Assembly (NCBI RefSeq): GCF_001612635.1
Contig: NZ_BDAV01000010.1
Location: forward strand, 1 to 64,000
Length of the DNA: 64,000 nucleotides
Origin: Nocardia africana NBRC 100379
GTDB lineage: Bacteria > Actinomycetota > Actinomycetes > Mycobacteriales > Mycobacteriaceae
Direction of reading: 5' to 3'
Below are positions 33,665-41,629 of the stretch, piece after piece. Each line of letters opens with the position of its first letter. Positions within the stretch are counted from its first letter, which is position 1. Under the pieces are notes generated by a model. It saw only the letters and a list, made by a program, of their open reading frames with translations, searched no databases and was not told the DNA's origin. The translations under genes and the position numbers were made by a program.

Positions 33665-35044
33665 TCAGGCGTTGGGCCCGTATTCCTCCAGCATCTCGGT
33701 GACCAGCGCGGCGATCGGCGAGCGCTCGCTGCGAGTCAGCGTGACGTGGGCGAAAAGCGGGTGGCCCTTGAGCTTTTCGATCACCGCCGCGACACCGTCG
33801 TGGCGGCCCACCCGCAGGTTGTCGCGCTGGGCGACGTCGTGAGTGAGCACGACCCGCGAGCCGCTGCCCAGCCGGCTGAGCACCGTGAGCAGCACATTGC
33901 GTTCCAGCGACTGCGCCTCGTCCACGATCACGAACGAATCGTGCAGCGACCGGCCCCGAATGTGGGTGAGCGGCAGAACCTCCAGCATGCCGCGCGAGAG
34001 CACCTCCTCCATCACCTCCGGGCTCGCCAGTCCGTCGAGGGTGTCGAAGACCGCCTGGGCCCACGGGCCCATCTTCTCGCTCTCGCTGCCCGGCAGATAG
34101 CCCAGCTCCTGGCCGCCCACCGCGTACAGCGGACGGAAGACCACCACCTTGCGCTGAGAACGCCGCTCCAGCACCGCTTCCAGGCCCGCGGTGAGCGCCA
34201 GGGCCGATTTGCCGGTGCCGGCCTTACCGCCCAGCGAGACGATGCCCACACTCTCGTCCAGCAGCAGATCGAGCGCGATGCGCTGTTCGGCCGAGCGGCC
34301 GTGCAGCCCGAAGGCCTCCCGGTCGCCACGCACCAGCTGCACCCGCTTGTCCGCGGTCACCCGCGCCAGGGCGCTGCCGTTGGTGCCGAGCAGCCGAATC
34401 CCGGTGTGGCAGGGCAGGTCCCGGGCCTCGTCGAGATCGATGACCGAATCGGCGTAGAGCCGGTCGACGCACTCCGCGCCGACCTCGAGCTCGGTCATCC
34501 CGGTCCAGCCGGAGATCACCACGTCCTGGGCGTGGTATTCCTCGGCGGGCAGGCCCACCGCGCCCGCCTTCACCCGCAGCGGAATGTCCTTGGACACCAG
34601 CACTACTCGCTGCCCTTCGGCGGCGAGATTGAGCGCACAGGCGAGGATGCGGGAATCGTTGGTGTCGGTGCGGAACCCGACCGGAAGCACCTCCGGGTCG
34701 GTGTGATTCAACTCCACCTGCAGCGTGCCGCCCTCGATGCCGATCGGGACCCGCAGGTCCAACCGGCCGAATTCCAAACGCAGATCGTCGAGATTGCGCA
34801 GGGCTTCGCGAGCGAACCAGCCGAGTTCGTGATGGTGCCGTTTGGCCTCCAGTTCGCTGATGACCACCAGCGGTAACACCACGTGATGTTCACCGAAACG
34901 CGTCATGGCCCAGGGGTCGGACAACAACACGGAGGTGTCGATCACGAAGGATTTGCGGGGCGAGGTGCCGGCTCCCTTTCCGGAGCCTCCGCTCTTGCCG
35001 GAGCGGGCTTTCGAGGGAGCGATGACGGAGCGTGCATCAGTCAC
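33665..35044 (-). CDS. phoH2: PhoH2-type PIN-PhoH protein
   Basis: A fusion of an N-terminal PIN ribonuclease domain (KSFVIDTSVLLSDPWAM with the first catalytic Asp near residue 35) and a C-terminal PhoH helicase/ATPase domain (Walker A GGKAGTGKSALALTAG, Walker B FVIVDEAQSLERN, plus THIRGRSLHDSF). PhoH2 proteins unwind and cleave RNA and form toxin-antitoxin-like units with a small upstream partner in mycobacteria. GTG 35044 is chosen for its AAAGGAG site; ATG 35071 would add nine residues but lies in a hairpin loop without a ribosome site. No small antitoxin ORF over 60 codons lies directly upstream. Confidence 0.93.
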   Translation of the reverse strand: MTDARSVIAPSKARSGKSGGSGKGAGTSPRKSFVIDTSVLLSDPWAMTRFGEHHVVLPLVVISELEAKRHHHELGWFAREALRNLDDLRLEFGRLDLRVPIGIEGGTLQVELNHTDPEVLPVGFRTDTNDSRILACALNLAAEGQRVVLVSKDIPLRVKAGAVGLPAEEYHAQDVVISGWTGMTELEVGAECVDRLYADSVIDLDEARDLPCHTGIRLLGTNGSALARVTADKRVQLVRGDREAFGLHGRSAEQRIALDLLLDESVGIVSLGGKAGTGKSALALTAGLEAVLERRSQRKVVVFRPLYAVGGQELGYLPGSESEKMGPWAQAVFDTLDGLASPEVMEEVLSRGMLEVLPLTHIRGRSLHDSFVIVDEAQSLERNVLLTVLSRLGSGSRVVLTHDVAQRDNLRVGRHDGVAAVIEKLKGHPLFAHVTLTRSERSPIAALVTEMLEEYGPNA

Positions 35045-35060
35045 GGTGGGCTCCTTTGTT

Positions 35061-35083
35061 GTCCGTGCCATACCCGCACGGAC
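35061..35083 (-). promoter_or_regulatory. hairpin beside the phoH2 ribosome-binding site
   Basis: In the phoH2 mRNA, GTCCGTGC pairs with GCACGGAC (8 bp) around a 7-base loop that contains an in-frame ATG (35071). The stem ends three bases before the AAAGGAG of the GTG 35044 start, a position where it could tune translation. Confidence 0.5.
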
Positions 35084-35346
35084 GTTCTCGCTGGGCCGGT
35101 CCGCCCTGGGGTCAAACGACCCGAGGGCCGGGTACCGGCCCCCTCGTACTGAGTTGCTCAGCCACGATCAGGACCTCCCGGACGAGCCACACCGACGCGG
35201 CTCGCACTTCGACGGTACTGCGATTTCGCGATTCCGGCTCCCGAGATGACAGGCGTGTCGATGAATAGGTAGTGAACGCCGACCGGTAGCTATCGGACAG
35301 CTACGGAGTTGCCCGGCCACCCGGCCGAACCCGCTAGAGTCGCTAC

Positions 35347-35619
35347 ATGAGCGATGTGGCAGAGCTGGAGAAGCTGTCGTCGAAGGAACTGCACGACCGC
35401 GCGGTCAAGCACGCCGTCCGGCACGGCGACGTCAAGTTCCTGTGGCGGCTGCTGGAGCAGATTCCGGCGGCGGAGGCCGCGACCGGGAACATCGGCGAGA
35501 GCGAGGCGGACATCAAGTACGTGCTGCCGATGCTCGACGACTATGTGCACGCCGGTGAGGGCGAGATCGCCGAGGCTCTGCGGCCCTTGTACATCGAATA
35601 CCTGAGCACTCGCGACTGA
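35347..35619 (+). CDS. conserved small protein of unknown function
   Basis: A 90-residue acidic, helical protein (SSKELHDRAVKHAVRHGDVK, then FLWRLLEQIPAAEAA). High third-position GC and a position between phoH2 and glyA, followed by a strong terminator, make it a real gene. No signal peptide, membrane segment or motif is recognised. It is divergent from phoH2 across about 300 bp that hold the phoH2 leader hairpin and no other gene I can support. Confidence 0.7.
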   Translation: MSDVAELEKLSSKELHDRAVKHAVRHGDVKFLWRLLEQIPAAEAATGNIGESEADIKYVLPMLDDYVHAGEGEIAEALRPLYIEYLSTRD

Positions 35620-35706
35620 GCGCCACGGGGCCGACCGGCGCCCGCCGCGACGGCTCGCCGTGCGCCGCCGGGATGCGAGAAGCCCTGGCGGACAAGGGGA
35701 CTCACA

Positions 35707-35745
35707 GATCGACCCCGGCTGCCCGTCCGGCTGCCGGGGTCGATC
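35707..35745. terminator. bidirectional terminator between the 90-aa gene and glyA
   Basis: GATCGACCCCGGC and GCCGGGGTCGATC form a perfect 13-bp stem with a 13-base loop, centred between the stops of two convergent genes. Confidence 0.7.
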
Positions 35746-35760
35746 GCGCTGCGGTACGGC

Positions 35761-37065
35761 TCAGCCGAGCAGCTTCCAGTCCTCCAGGCCGTCGTAGAGC
35801 GGGAAGTCCTGGGCCAGCTTGGACACTCGCGCGCGCAGAGCGGCGAGGTCGGCGTTGCCCGCCAGCGCGGTGGCGATGATGTCGGACACCTCGGCGAATT
35901 CGCTGTCGCCGAAGCCACGGGTGGCCAGTGCGGCAGTGCCGATGCGCAGGCCGGAGGTGACCATCGGCGGACGGGGGTCGAACGGAACGGCGTTGCGGTT
36001 CACCGTGATTCCGACCTCGTGCAGCAGATCCTCGCCCTGCTGGCCGTCCATCTGCGAGTTGCGCAGATCCACCAGCACCAGGTGCACATCGGTGCCGCCG
36101 GTCAGCACGGTGACGCCGTTACCGGCGACATCGGCGGCGGTCAGACGCTCGGCCAGGATCTTGGCGCCCGACAGGGTGCGCTCCTGACGCTGCTTGAACT
36201 CCTCGGTGCCGGCGATCTTGAAGGCGGCGGCCTTCGCGGCGATCACGTGCATGAGCGGACCGCCCTGCTGGCCCGGGAACACGGCGCTGTTGAGCTTCTT
36301 CGCGTACTCCTGCTTGGCCAGGATCAGACCCGAACGCGGACCACCCAGGGTCTTGTGCACGGTCGAGGACACCACATCGGCGTGCGGCACCGGGGAGGGG
36401 TGCAGACCGGCGGCGACCAGACCGGCGAAATGCGCCATATCGACCCAGAGGTAGGCGCCCACCTCGTCGGCGATCTCGCGGAACGCCGCGAAGTCGAGAT
36501 GACGCGGGTAGGCAGACCAGCCGGCCACGATCACCTTCGGACGGACCTCACGCGCCTGTTTGCGCAGCTCGTCCATGTCGACGCGGTGATCTTCCTTGCT
36601 CACCCCGTAGGCGTGCACCTCGTAGAGCTTGCCGGAGAAGTTGAGCCGCATGCCGTGGGTGAGGTGACCACCGTGCGCCAGATCCAGGCCGAGCAGCTTC
36701 TCGCCCGGATTCATCAGCGACATCAGCACCGCGGCGTTGGCCTGTGCGCCCGAATGCGGCTGCACGTTGGCGAATTCGGCGCCGAACAACTCCTTGACCC
36801 GCTCGCGCGCGAGGTTCTCCACCACGTCGACGTGCTCACAACCGCCGTAGTAGCGGCGACCGGGGTAACCCTCGGCGTATTTGTTGGTCAGCACGCTGCC
36901 CTGCGCCTGCAGCACCGCGCGCGGCACGAAGTTCTCGGAGGCGATCATCTCGAGGGTGTCGCGCTCACGGGCGAGTTCGCCCGCCATCGCGGCGGCGAGC
37001 TCGGGATCGAGATCGGCGAGCGACTGGGTGTTGACAGAGGGGGCGGTCGTCTGGGTCACGCGCAC
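35761..37065 (-). CDS. glyA: serine hydroxymethyltransferase
   Basis: PLP enzyme converting serine and tetrahydrofolate into glycine and 5,10-methylene-THF, the main one-carbon source. The cofactor lysine lies in SSTVHKTLGGPRSGL; MIASENFVP, NKYAEGYPGRRYYGGCE and VDMAHFAGLVAAGLHPSP are conserved. Length is full, with a GTG start at 37065 (GTG 37059 is also possible and would give MTQTTAPS). Placed near coaA as in M. tuberculosis (glyA1/coaA). No riboswitch is recognised in the 215-bp upstream gap. Confidence 0.97.
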   Translation of the reverse strand: MRVTQTTAPSVNTQSLADLDPELAAAMAGELARERDTLEMIASENFVPRAVLQAQGSVLTNKYAEGYPGRRYYGGCEHVDVVENLARERVKELFGAEFANVQPHSGAQANAAVLMSLMNPGEKLLGLDLAHGGHLTHGMRLNFSGKLYEVHAYGVSKEDHRVDMDELRKQAREVRPKVIVAGWSAYPRHLDFAAFREIADEVGAYLWVDMAHFAGLVAAGLHPSPVPHADVVSSTVHKTLGGPRSGLILAKQEYAKKLNSAVFPGQQGGPLMHVIAAKAAAFKIAGTEEFKQRQERTLSGAKILAERLTAADVAGNGVTVLTGGTDVHLVLVDLRNSQMDGQQGEDLLHEVGITVNRNAVPFDPRPPMVTSGLRIGTAALATRGFGDSEFAEVSDIIATALAGNADLAALRARVSKLAQDFPLYDGLEDWKLLG

Positions 37066-37280
37066 AGTCTATGTGGTGGCCCCCGGCCGCTCCGTCGTGG
37101 CCCGCAACGGCACCGGACGCGGCGACTCCGATACCCGCCGAGACGTAATAGCCGCTGCACACCAGCGGTTGCACCCCCATAATCCGGGGCTGTCCGTTTC
37201 GTAAAAAAGGCGTAACATTCGCCGCGCTGTCGACGACTGTGACAGCGTCATCGACTCATTCGATTACATCAGGGGTTCAC

Positions 37281-37400
37281 ATGCTGTTTTTCACCGCGGG
37301 TACCGGTAACTCGATTCAGGACATGCTTTTCGCGATCCTGAAGTCGGCCTGCACCATCTCCTCCGGCGGCAACGCCGGTTGCGCGGGCTGGGGCGCGTAG
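37281..37400 (+). CDS. candidate 39-residue hydrophobic peptide
   Basis: A short frame with AGGGG five bases before ATG 37281. The peptide begins MLFFTAGTGN, has a hydrophobic centre (MLFAILKSA) and a Gly/Ser/Cys-rich end (CTISSGGNAGCAGWGA, two cysteines). An AT-rich promoter-like stretch (GTAAAAAAGGCGTAACAT) lies about 65-80 bp upstream and a stem-loop follows the stop. It could be a small membrane or secreted peptide, or a peptide precursor. No modification enzymes are adjacent. Not recognised as any family. Confidence 0.45.
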   Translation: MLFFTAGTGNSIQDMLFAILKSACTISSGGNAGCAGWGA

Positions 37401-37416
37401 TAGCGCCGATACCGTC

Positions 37417-37450
37417 GGCCGGATTCGCGAGTCGGGGCGCGGATCCGGCC
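37417..37450. terminator. stem-loop after the small peptide ORF
   Basis: GGCCGGAT pairs with ATCCGGCC (8 bp) across 18 bases, 16 bp after the stop of the 39-residue ORF. It could terminate that transcript or the opposing DUF885 gene. Confidence 0.35.
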
Positions 37451-37537
37451 GGTGCTCGAAAACCGAAATTCCGGCGAATTGAGCGATAGCCCCGAACCGA
37501 ATAGTGCGATGGCAATCACTGTCGGTCCGGCGCGTGC

Positions 37538-38734
37538 TCACATCCTGCGCAGAGCCGCCGGCGTCAGCGGCTCGTCGAGCAGACGGCCGAAGCGCGCCAC
37601 CCGGTCGTCGGCGTCGACCGCGCGATCCAGCCACCCGCCCAGCAGGCGATACCCCTCCACGTAGGTGCTGATGTAGGCCCGCCACAGCGGCGAGGACAGA
37701 AAGCGCAGGGACTGCCGCGCCCGCTCGGGCGTGGTCAGACTCCAGCGCTGCAGGAATTCCGCGACGTCGTCGGCACCGCGGCCACGATCGTGCAGCAACA
37801 GCGCCGCATCCTGGCGGACCGCCAGGAGTTTCGCCGACGCGGTCGAGAGTCGTTGTGCGCGTTCGCCGTCGAATCGCAGGCCGAGGTCGGCGTAGATCTC
37901 CTGCGCCCAGATTCCCCAGTCCGGCCCGATGATCGATTTCAGCGCCAGATCCGCCAGCCCCTCGGCCATCAGGCATTGCGGCGTGTTCACCACGAACAGC
38001 GTCTGTTCGTCCTGTCCGGCGGCGACCAGCCCGGCCTCCTTGCGGCAGTGTTCGGTGTGGTGCCCCGGATAGGCCTCGTGCGCGATCAGGGCCGGCAGCT
38101 GCGCCATATGTTGTTTGAGATCGGAATTGATCGCGACCCGGGACCGGAAATTGCCGAGGTAGTAATTGAATCCCGACCACGGTTTGTCACCGACGATCTC
38201 GTATTCCACCTGCTCGTGATCCGGCAGCGGATAGCGTTCGCGCACCAGCTCACGCAGTGCGCCGGAGAATGCCCGCACACATTCGGTGAGGCGGTGCGGC
38301 GGAATCTCGTCGGCGCGCCGATGCGCAGTCATCCGGTCCAGCAGCGGGCCGTCACCGGCCAGCACCTCGTCGAGTTGCCGGTGCGCGTCCCGATAGTCCT
38401 CGACGTCACCGAGGGCGATATCGACGTCGAAATAGGACCGTACCTCCTCGATGAAGGAGATGTCGTCGCCGGCGAACTTGCGTCCCGAGCATTCCAGCGC
38501 GCGCAGATGCGCCTCGAGGAATTCGGTGCGCTGCTCGCTCAGCCCGGCCTCGGGCAGTTCCTTGCGCAGGGCCGCCGCCCGGTCGGCCAGTTCGCGCGGC
38601 TGCGGCGCGGGCGCCGACTCCACGGCCCGGCGCAGCGCGGGATCGCCGGTGTAGGCGTCGACGAAGCCGGGTTCCAGTCGATCGAATGCCAGTCCCAGGC
38701 GCAGATATTCGGTGACGAGCGGATGCGCAGCCAT
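37538..38734 (-). CDS. DUF885 family putative metallopeptidase
   Basis: A 398-residue protein of the DUF885 family. The zinc-binding helix HEAYPGHHTEHC (HExxxHH type) and downstream glutamate LMAEGLADLAL indicate a metal-dependent peptidase or carboxypeptidase-like fold. No signal peptide, so probably cytoplasmic. ATG 38734 gives the family start HPLVTEYLRLGLAFDRLEPG; the frame extends further upstream but without homologous sequence. It is divergent from coaA. Substrate unknown. Confidence 0.85.
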   Translation of the reverse strand: MAAHPLVTEYLRLGLAFDRLEPGFVDAYTGDPALRRAVESAPAPQPRELADRAAALRKELPEAGLSEQRTEFLEAHLRALECSGRKFAGDDISFIEEVRSYFDVDIALGDVEDYRDAHRQLDEVLAGDGPLLDRMTAHRRADEIPPHRLTECVRAFSGALRELVRERYPLPDHEQVEYEIVGDKPWSGFNYYLGNFRSRVAINSDLKQHMAQLPALIAHEAYPGHHTEHCRKEAGLVAAGQDEQTLFVVNTPQCLMAEGLADLALKSIIGPDWGIWAQEIYADLGLRFDGERAQRLSTASAKLLAVRQDAALLLHDRGRGADDVAEFLQRWSLTTPERARQSLRFLSSPLWRAYISTYVEGYRLLGGWLDRAVDADDRVARFGRLLDEPLTPAALRRM

Positions 38735-38878
38735 GCCATCCGACGATAGCCGCTCCCCCGCTCCCGGCCCTGTCGGCGACCGAAACCCGGCGGTGGAGAG
38801 AGAAATGTCACCCAGGGTTACCGGCGAGTAATAACACCCCGCGTTCGGCGCGGTGCCCGCCCCGAGGAGAATTCGCCT

Positions 38879-38998
38879 ATGCGAGGACTGTCGAGCGCAT
38901 TTCACCGCGCCGGGCACGGCACGGGTTCATCGGTGACGTCGTTACGGGTGGTGGCGCGTCCGCCCGGCGGGAGGACTCCGGACCGGGAGTGTGCGTAG
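38879..38998 (+). CDS. candidate leader peptide upstream of coaA
   Basis: GAGGAG eight bases upstream supports ATG 38879. The frame encodes a 39-residue Arg/Gly/Ser-rich peptide (MRGLSSAFHRAGHGTGSS at the start) and its TAG (38996-38998) is immediately followed by the GTG start of coaA. Such exact abutment suggests translational coupling or attenuation of coaA. The peptide itself resembles no family. Spacing and ribosome site are seen; regulation is inferred. Confidence 0.45.
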   Translation: MRGLSSAFHRAGHGTGSSVTSLRVVARPPGGRTPDRECA

Positions 38999-39931
38999 GT
39001 GGCCCGGATGAGCGAGCCGAGTCCGTATGTCGAATTCGATCGCAAACAATGGCGCACCCTGCGTAAATCGACTCCGCTGATTCTCACCGAGGAAGAACTG
39101 ATCGGCCTGCGCGGTCTCGGCGAGCAGATCGATCTCGAAGAAGTCGCCGAGGTCTATCTGCCGCTGGCGCGATTGATCCATCTCCAGGTCGCCGCCCGGC
39201 AACGGCTGTTCGCCGCCACCGCGACCTTCCTCGGTGAAACCCATCCCGACCATCAGGTGCCGTTCGTCATCGGCATCGCCGGCAGCGTGGCGGTCGGTAA
39301 ATCGACCACTGCCCGCGTCTTGCAGGCCCTGCTGGCGCGCTGGGATCACCATCCGCGCGTCGATCTGGTGACCACCGACGGATTCCTCTATCCCACCGCG
39401 GAGCTCACCCGGCGGGGCATCATGCATCGCAAGGGTTTTCCGGAAAGCTACGACCGGCGCAAGCTGCTGCGCTTCGTCACCGAGGTCAAATCCGGTGCGC
39501 CCGAGGTGTGCGCACCGATGTATTCGCATATCGCCTACGACATCCTGCCGGACCAATTCCACTGCGTGCGCCAGCCCGACATCCTCATCATGGAAGGACT
39601 CAACGTCCTGCAGACCGGGCCGCGGCTGATGGTTTCGGACCTGTTCGACTTCTCGATCTACGTCGATGCGCGCATCGAGAATATCGAGCGGTGGTACGTC
39701 GATCGCTTTCTCTCCCTTCGGAAAACGGCGTTCGCCGACCCGCAGTCGCATTTCCACCACTACGCGAAGTTCAGCGATTCCGAGGCGACCATCGCCGCCC
39801 AGGAGATCTGGAACGCCACGAACCGGCCGAACCTGGTGGAGAACATTCTGCCGACGCGGCCGCGCGCAACGCTGGTGCTGCGCAAGGATTCCGACCACAG
39901 CATCAACCGGATCCGGCTGCGCAAGCTCTGA
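38999..39931 (+). CDS. coaA: type I pantothenate kinase
   Basis: CoaA phosphorylates pantothenate, the first and feedback-inhibited step of coenzyme A synthesis. Walker A GSVAVGKSTTAR, LVTTDGFLYP, MHRKGFPESYD and the C-terminal PTRPRATLVLRKDSDHSINR match the bacterial type I family closely. GTG 38999 gives MARMSEPSPYVEFDR, parallel to the M. tuberculosis start; GGGAG sits nine bases upstream. ATG 39008 is an alternative. Preceded by an abutting 39-codon frame; ends two bases from the converging next gene. Confidence 0.97.
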   Translation: MARMSEPSPYVEFDRKQWRTLRKSTPLILTEEELIGLRGLGEQIDLEEVAEVYLPLARLIHLQVAARQRLFAATATFLGETHPDHQVPFVIGIAGSVAVGKSTTARVLQALLARWDHHPRVDLVTTDGFLYPTAELTRRGIMHRKGFPESYDRRKLLRFVTEVKSGAPEVCAPMYSHIAYDILPDQFHCVRQPDILIMEGLNVLQTGPRLMVSDLFDFSIYVDARIENIERWYVDRFLSLRKTAFADPQSHFHHYAKFSDSEATIAAQEIWNATNRPNLVENILPTRPRATLVLRKDSDHSINRIRLRKL

Positions 39932-39932
39932 A

Positions 39933-40538
39933 TCAGGCCGGCCAGGCCGCGTCCAGCCGTGCGGCGACATCGATATCGCGGACGGCCGCGATATACGGTT
40001 TGCGAATCTCGTCGGCCACATAGCGGGCGACGAACCGGCGGATCTCGTGATCCACGCTGGCCAGCAGCCGCAGCAGTTGGCCGCGCCGGGTCGCGGTGGC
40101 CACATTGATCCGCACATCGCCGGCGCGCGGCTCGGCGATATCGACGACGATCCGCAGCGGTGCCGCGGTGCGCACGGTCAGGTGGACGTGCACGAAGCCC
40201 GTGACCTCGAAGCGATGGCGATCGACGGCCAGATCCAGCAGCAGATCGATATCGAGCGGGATGACGAGCTCGAAGGCGACCACCTCGCCGACGAAGCGCT
40301 CCAGCACCGGCTCACCGAGCCGCGCCCGCGCCGAGGCCTTCGCCAGATGCGCCGGGCCGACCCCGATCGGGCCGAAATCGAATGCGCTGCCCGCCAATTG
40401 GGCGAAGACAGCGGCGATCCGCTGTTCGGAGGCCGCGTAGGCCACGAATCGCCGGCCGAATTCGGCATAGGTGACGTAGGGCACCGGCGCTCCGGCCACC
40501 TGTGTCGCACCATCCGGCCCGCCGCGCATCTCGCTCAT
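39933..40538 (-). CDS. hypothetical protein, about 200 residues
   Basis: A soluble alpha/beta protein of unknown family. The first half includes YVTYAEFGRRFVAYAASEQR, the second a run of strands (FEVTGFVHVHLTVRTAAPLR) ending in an amphipathic helix (LRLLASVDHEIRRFVARYVA). Codon usage is like the neighbours, so it is a genuine gene. ATG 40538 is taken as start (MSEMRGG); the frame continues 17 codons upstream. It converges on coaA with a single intervening base. The C-terminal part faintly recalls lipid-binding folds, but this is not a firm call. Confidence 0.6.
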   Translation of the reverse strand: MSEMRGGPDGATQVAGAPVPYVTYAEFGRRFVAYAASEQRIAAVFAQLAGSAFDFGPIGVGPAHLAKASARARLGEPVLERFVGEVVAFELVIPLDIDLLLDLAVDRHRFEVTGFVHVHLTVRTAAPLRIVVDIAEPRAGDVRINVATATRRGQLLRLLASVDHEIRRFVARYVADEIRKPYIAAVRDIDVAARLDAAWPA

Positions 40539-40632
40539 GTTCGCGACGCTACGCGTGCACTCGGTGCGGATCCGGGGATGATCATGCAATGCAACACATC
40601 CTGCGCCGGGCCGTTATCTGCGGCCCGCCCGC

Positions 40633-41436
40633 TCACACTCCGTAACGACGATGCCGCGCAGCGTAGTCGCGCAGTGCGCGCAGGAAGTCGACGCGGCGGA
40701 ACTCCGGCCAGTAGGCCTCGGTGAACCAGATCTCGGAGTAGGCGCTCTGCCACAGCAGGAAGCCCGAGAGCCGCTGCTCGCCCGAGGTGCGGATGACCAG
40801 GTCCGGATCGGGCTGACCGGAGGTGTAGAGGTGCTGGCCGATGGCGTTGACCGTGATCGACTGCACCAGATCCTCACCGGTCTCCCCGGCCGCGATCTCC
40901 TGCCGGACCAGCGAGCGCACCGCGTCGGCGATCTCCTGCCGGCCGCCGTAGCCGATGGCCACGTTCACGTGCACACCGCCGCGACCGTGCGTTTCGTCGG
41001 CTGCCTTCTGCATGCGGCGCGCGACGTCCTCGGGCAGGCCCTTCAGCGACCCGACGATGCGCACACCCCAGTTGTTCTCCGGCGCGGACAGTTCCTCGAC
41101 CACATCGGTGATCACCTCGAACAGCGTTTCCAGTTCGTCGGCGGAGCGGCTGAGGTTCTCGGTCGAGAGCAGATACACCGTCACCATCTCGATGCCCTCG
41201 GCCTGGCACCAGCCGACCAGTTCGGCGATCTTCAGCGCACCGACCCGGTGGCCGTGGGTGACGTCGGTGAAGCCGTTCTCCCGCGCCCAGCGGCGATTTC
41301 CGTCACAGACCACCGCGACGTGACGCGGATGCTGTTTGCCTGCCAGCTGTTTCGACAGCTGCGCCTCGTAGATGCGATAGGGCAGGTTGCGCACCTTACC
41401 GCTGAGCACCCGACTAGCAAGCTTCACGGCTGCCAA
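40633..41436 (-). CDS. short-chain Z-isoprenyl diphosphate synthase
   Basis: A cis-prenyltransferase of the UppS family. The catalytic Asp lies in AVVCDGNRRWAREN, and RTSGEQRLSGFLLWQSAYSE is the IPP-binding signature. It resembles Rv1086, which makes Z,E-farnesyl diphosphate for decaprenyl-phosphate synthesis, an envelope sugar carrier; the same role is inferred. Start is uncertain: TTG 41436 or, more likely, GTG 41427 with AAGG nine bases before it (264 residues). Divergent from the hemolysin III gene. Confidence 0.9.
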   Translation of the reverse strand: MAAVKLASRVLSGKVRNLPYRIYEAQLSKQLAGKQHPRHVAVVCDGNRRWARENGFTDVTHGHRVGALKIAELVGWCQAEGIEMVTVYLLSTENLSRSADELETLFEVITDVVEELSAPENNWGVRIVGSLKGLPEDVARRMQKAADETHGRGGVHVNVAIGYGGRQEIADAVRSLVRQEIAAGETGEDLVQSITVNAIGQHLYTSGQPDPDLVIRTSGEQRLSGFLLWQSAYSEIWFTEAYWPEFRRVDFLRALRDYAARHRRYGV

Positions 41437-41592
41437 CCTTATCCACCTCTCGCGTGCCGCCCGAGTTCTCCGCCAATTTCTGCTGCGCAGGAATGGCAGC
41501 GGACACCACGAATCAGTTCCCCGGTTCCGATCGACCCTATCGCGGCGGCATCCGGCACGCGGAGCCTACTGCCGGTACAGTGACTGGAGAAC

Positions 41593-41614
41593 TAACCTAC
41601 GCAACCGTAGGTTA
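41593..41614. promoter_or_regulatory. perfect operator-like palindrome before hemolysin III gene
   Basis: TAACCTACG-CAAC-CGTAGGTTA, with 9-bp perfect arms, ends five bases before the AGGAGG ribosome site. The position overlaps the expected promoter or leader, so a dimeric repressor (TetR type most likely) could block transcription. No regulator gene is adjacent. Confidence 0.6.
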
Positions 41615-41629
41615 CTCAGGAGGTAACCA

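Noticed and set aside
37066..37280. Possible glycine or folate-type riboswitch before glyA
   Set aside because: No recognisable aptamer core was seen on the - strand; only ordinary promoter-like sequence.
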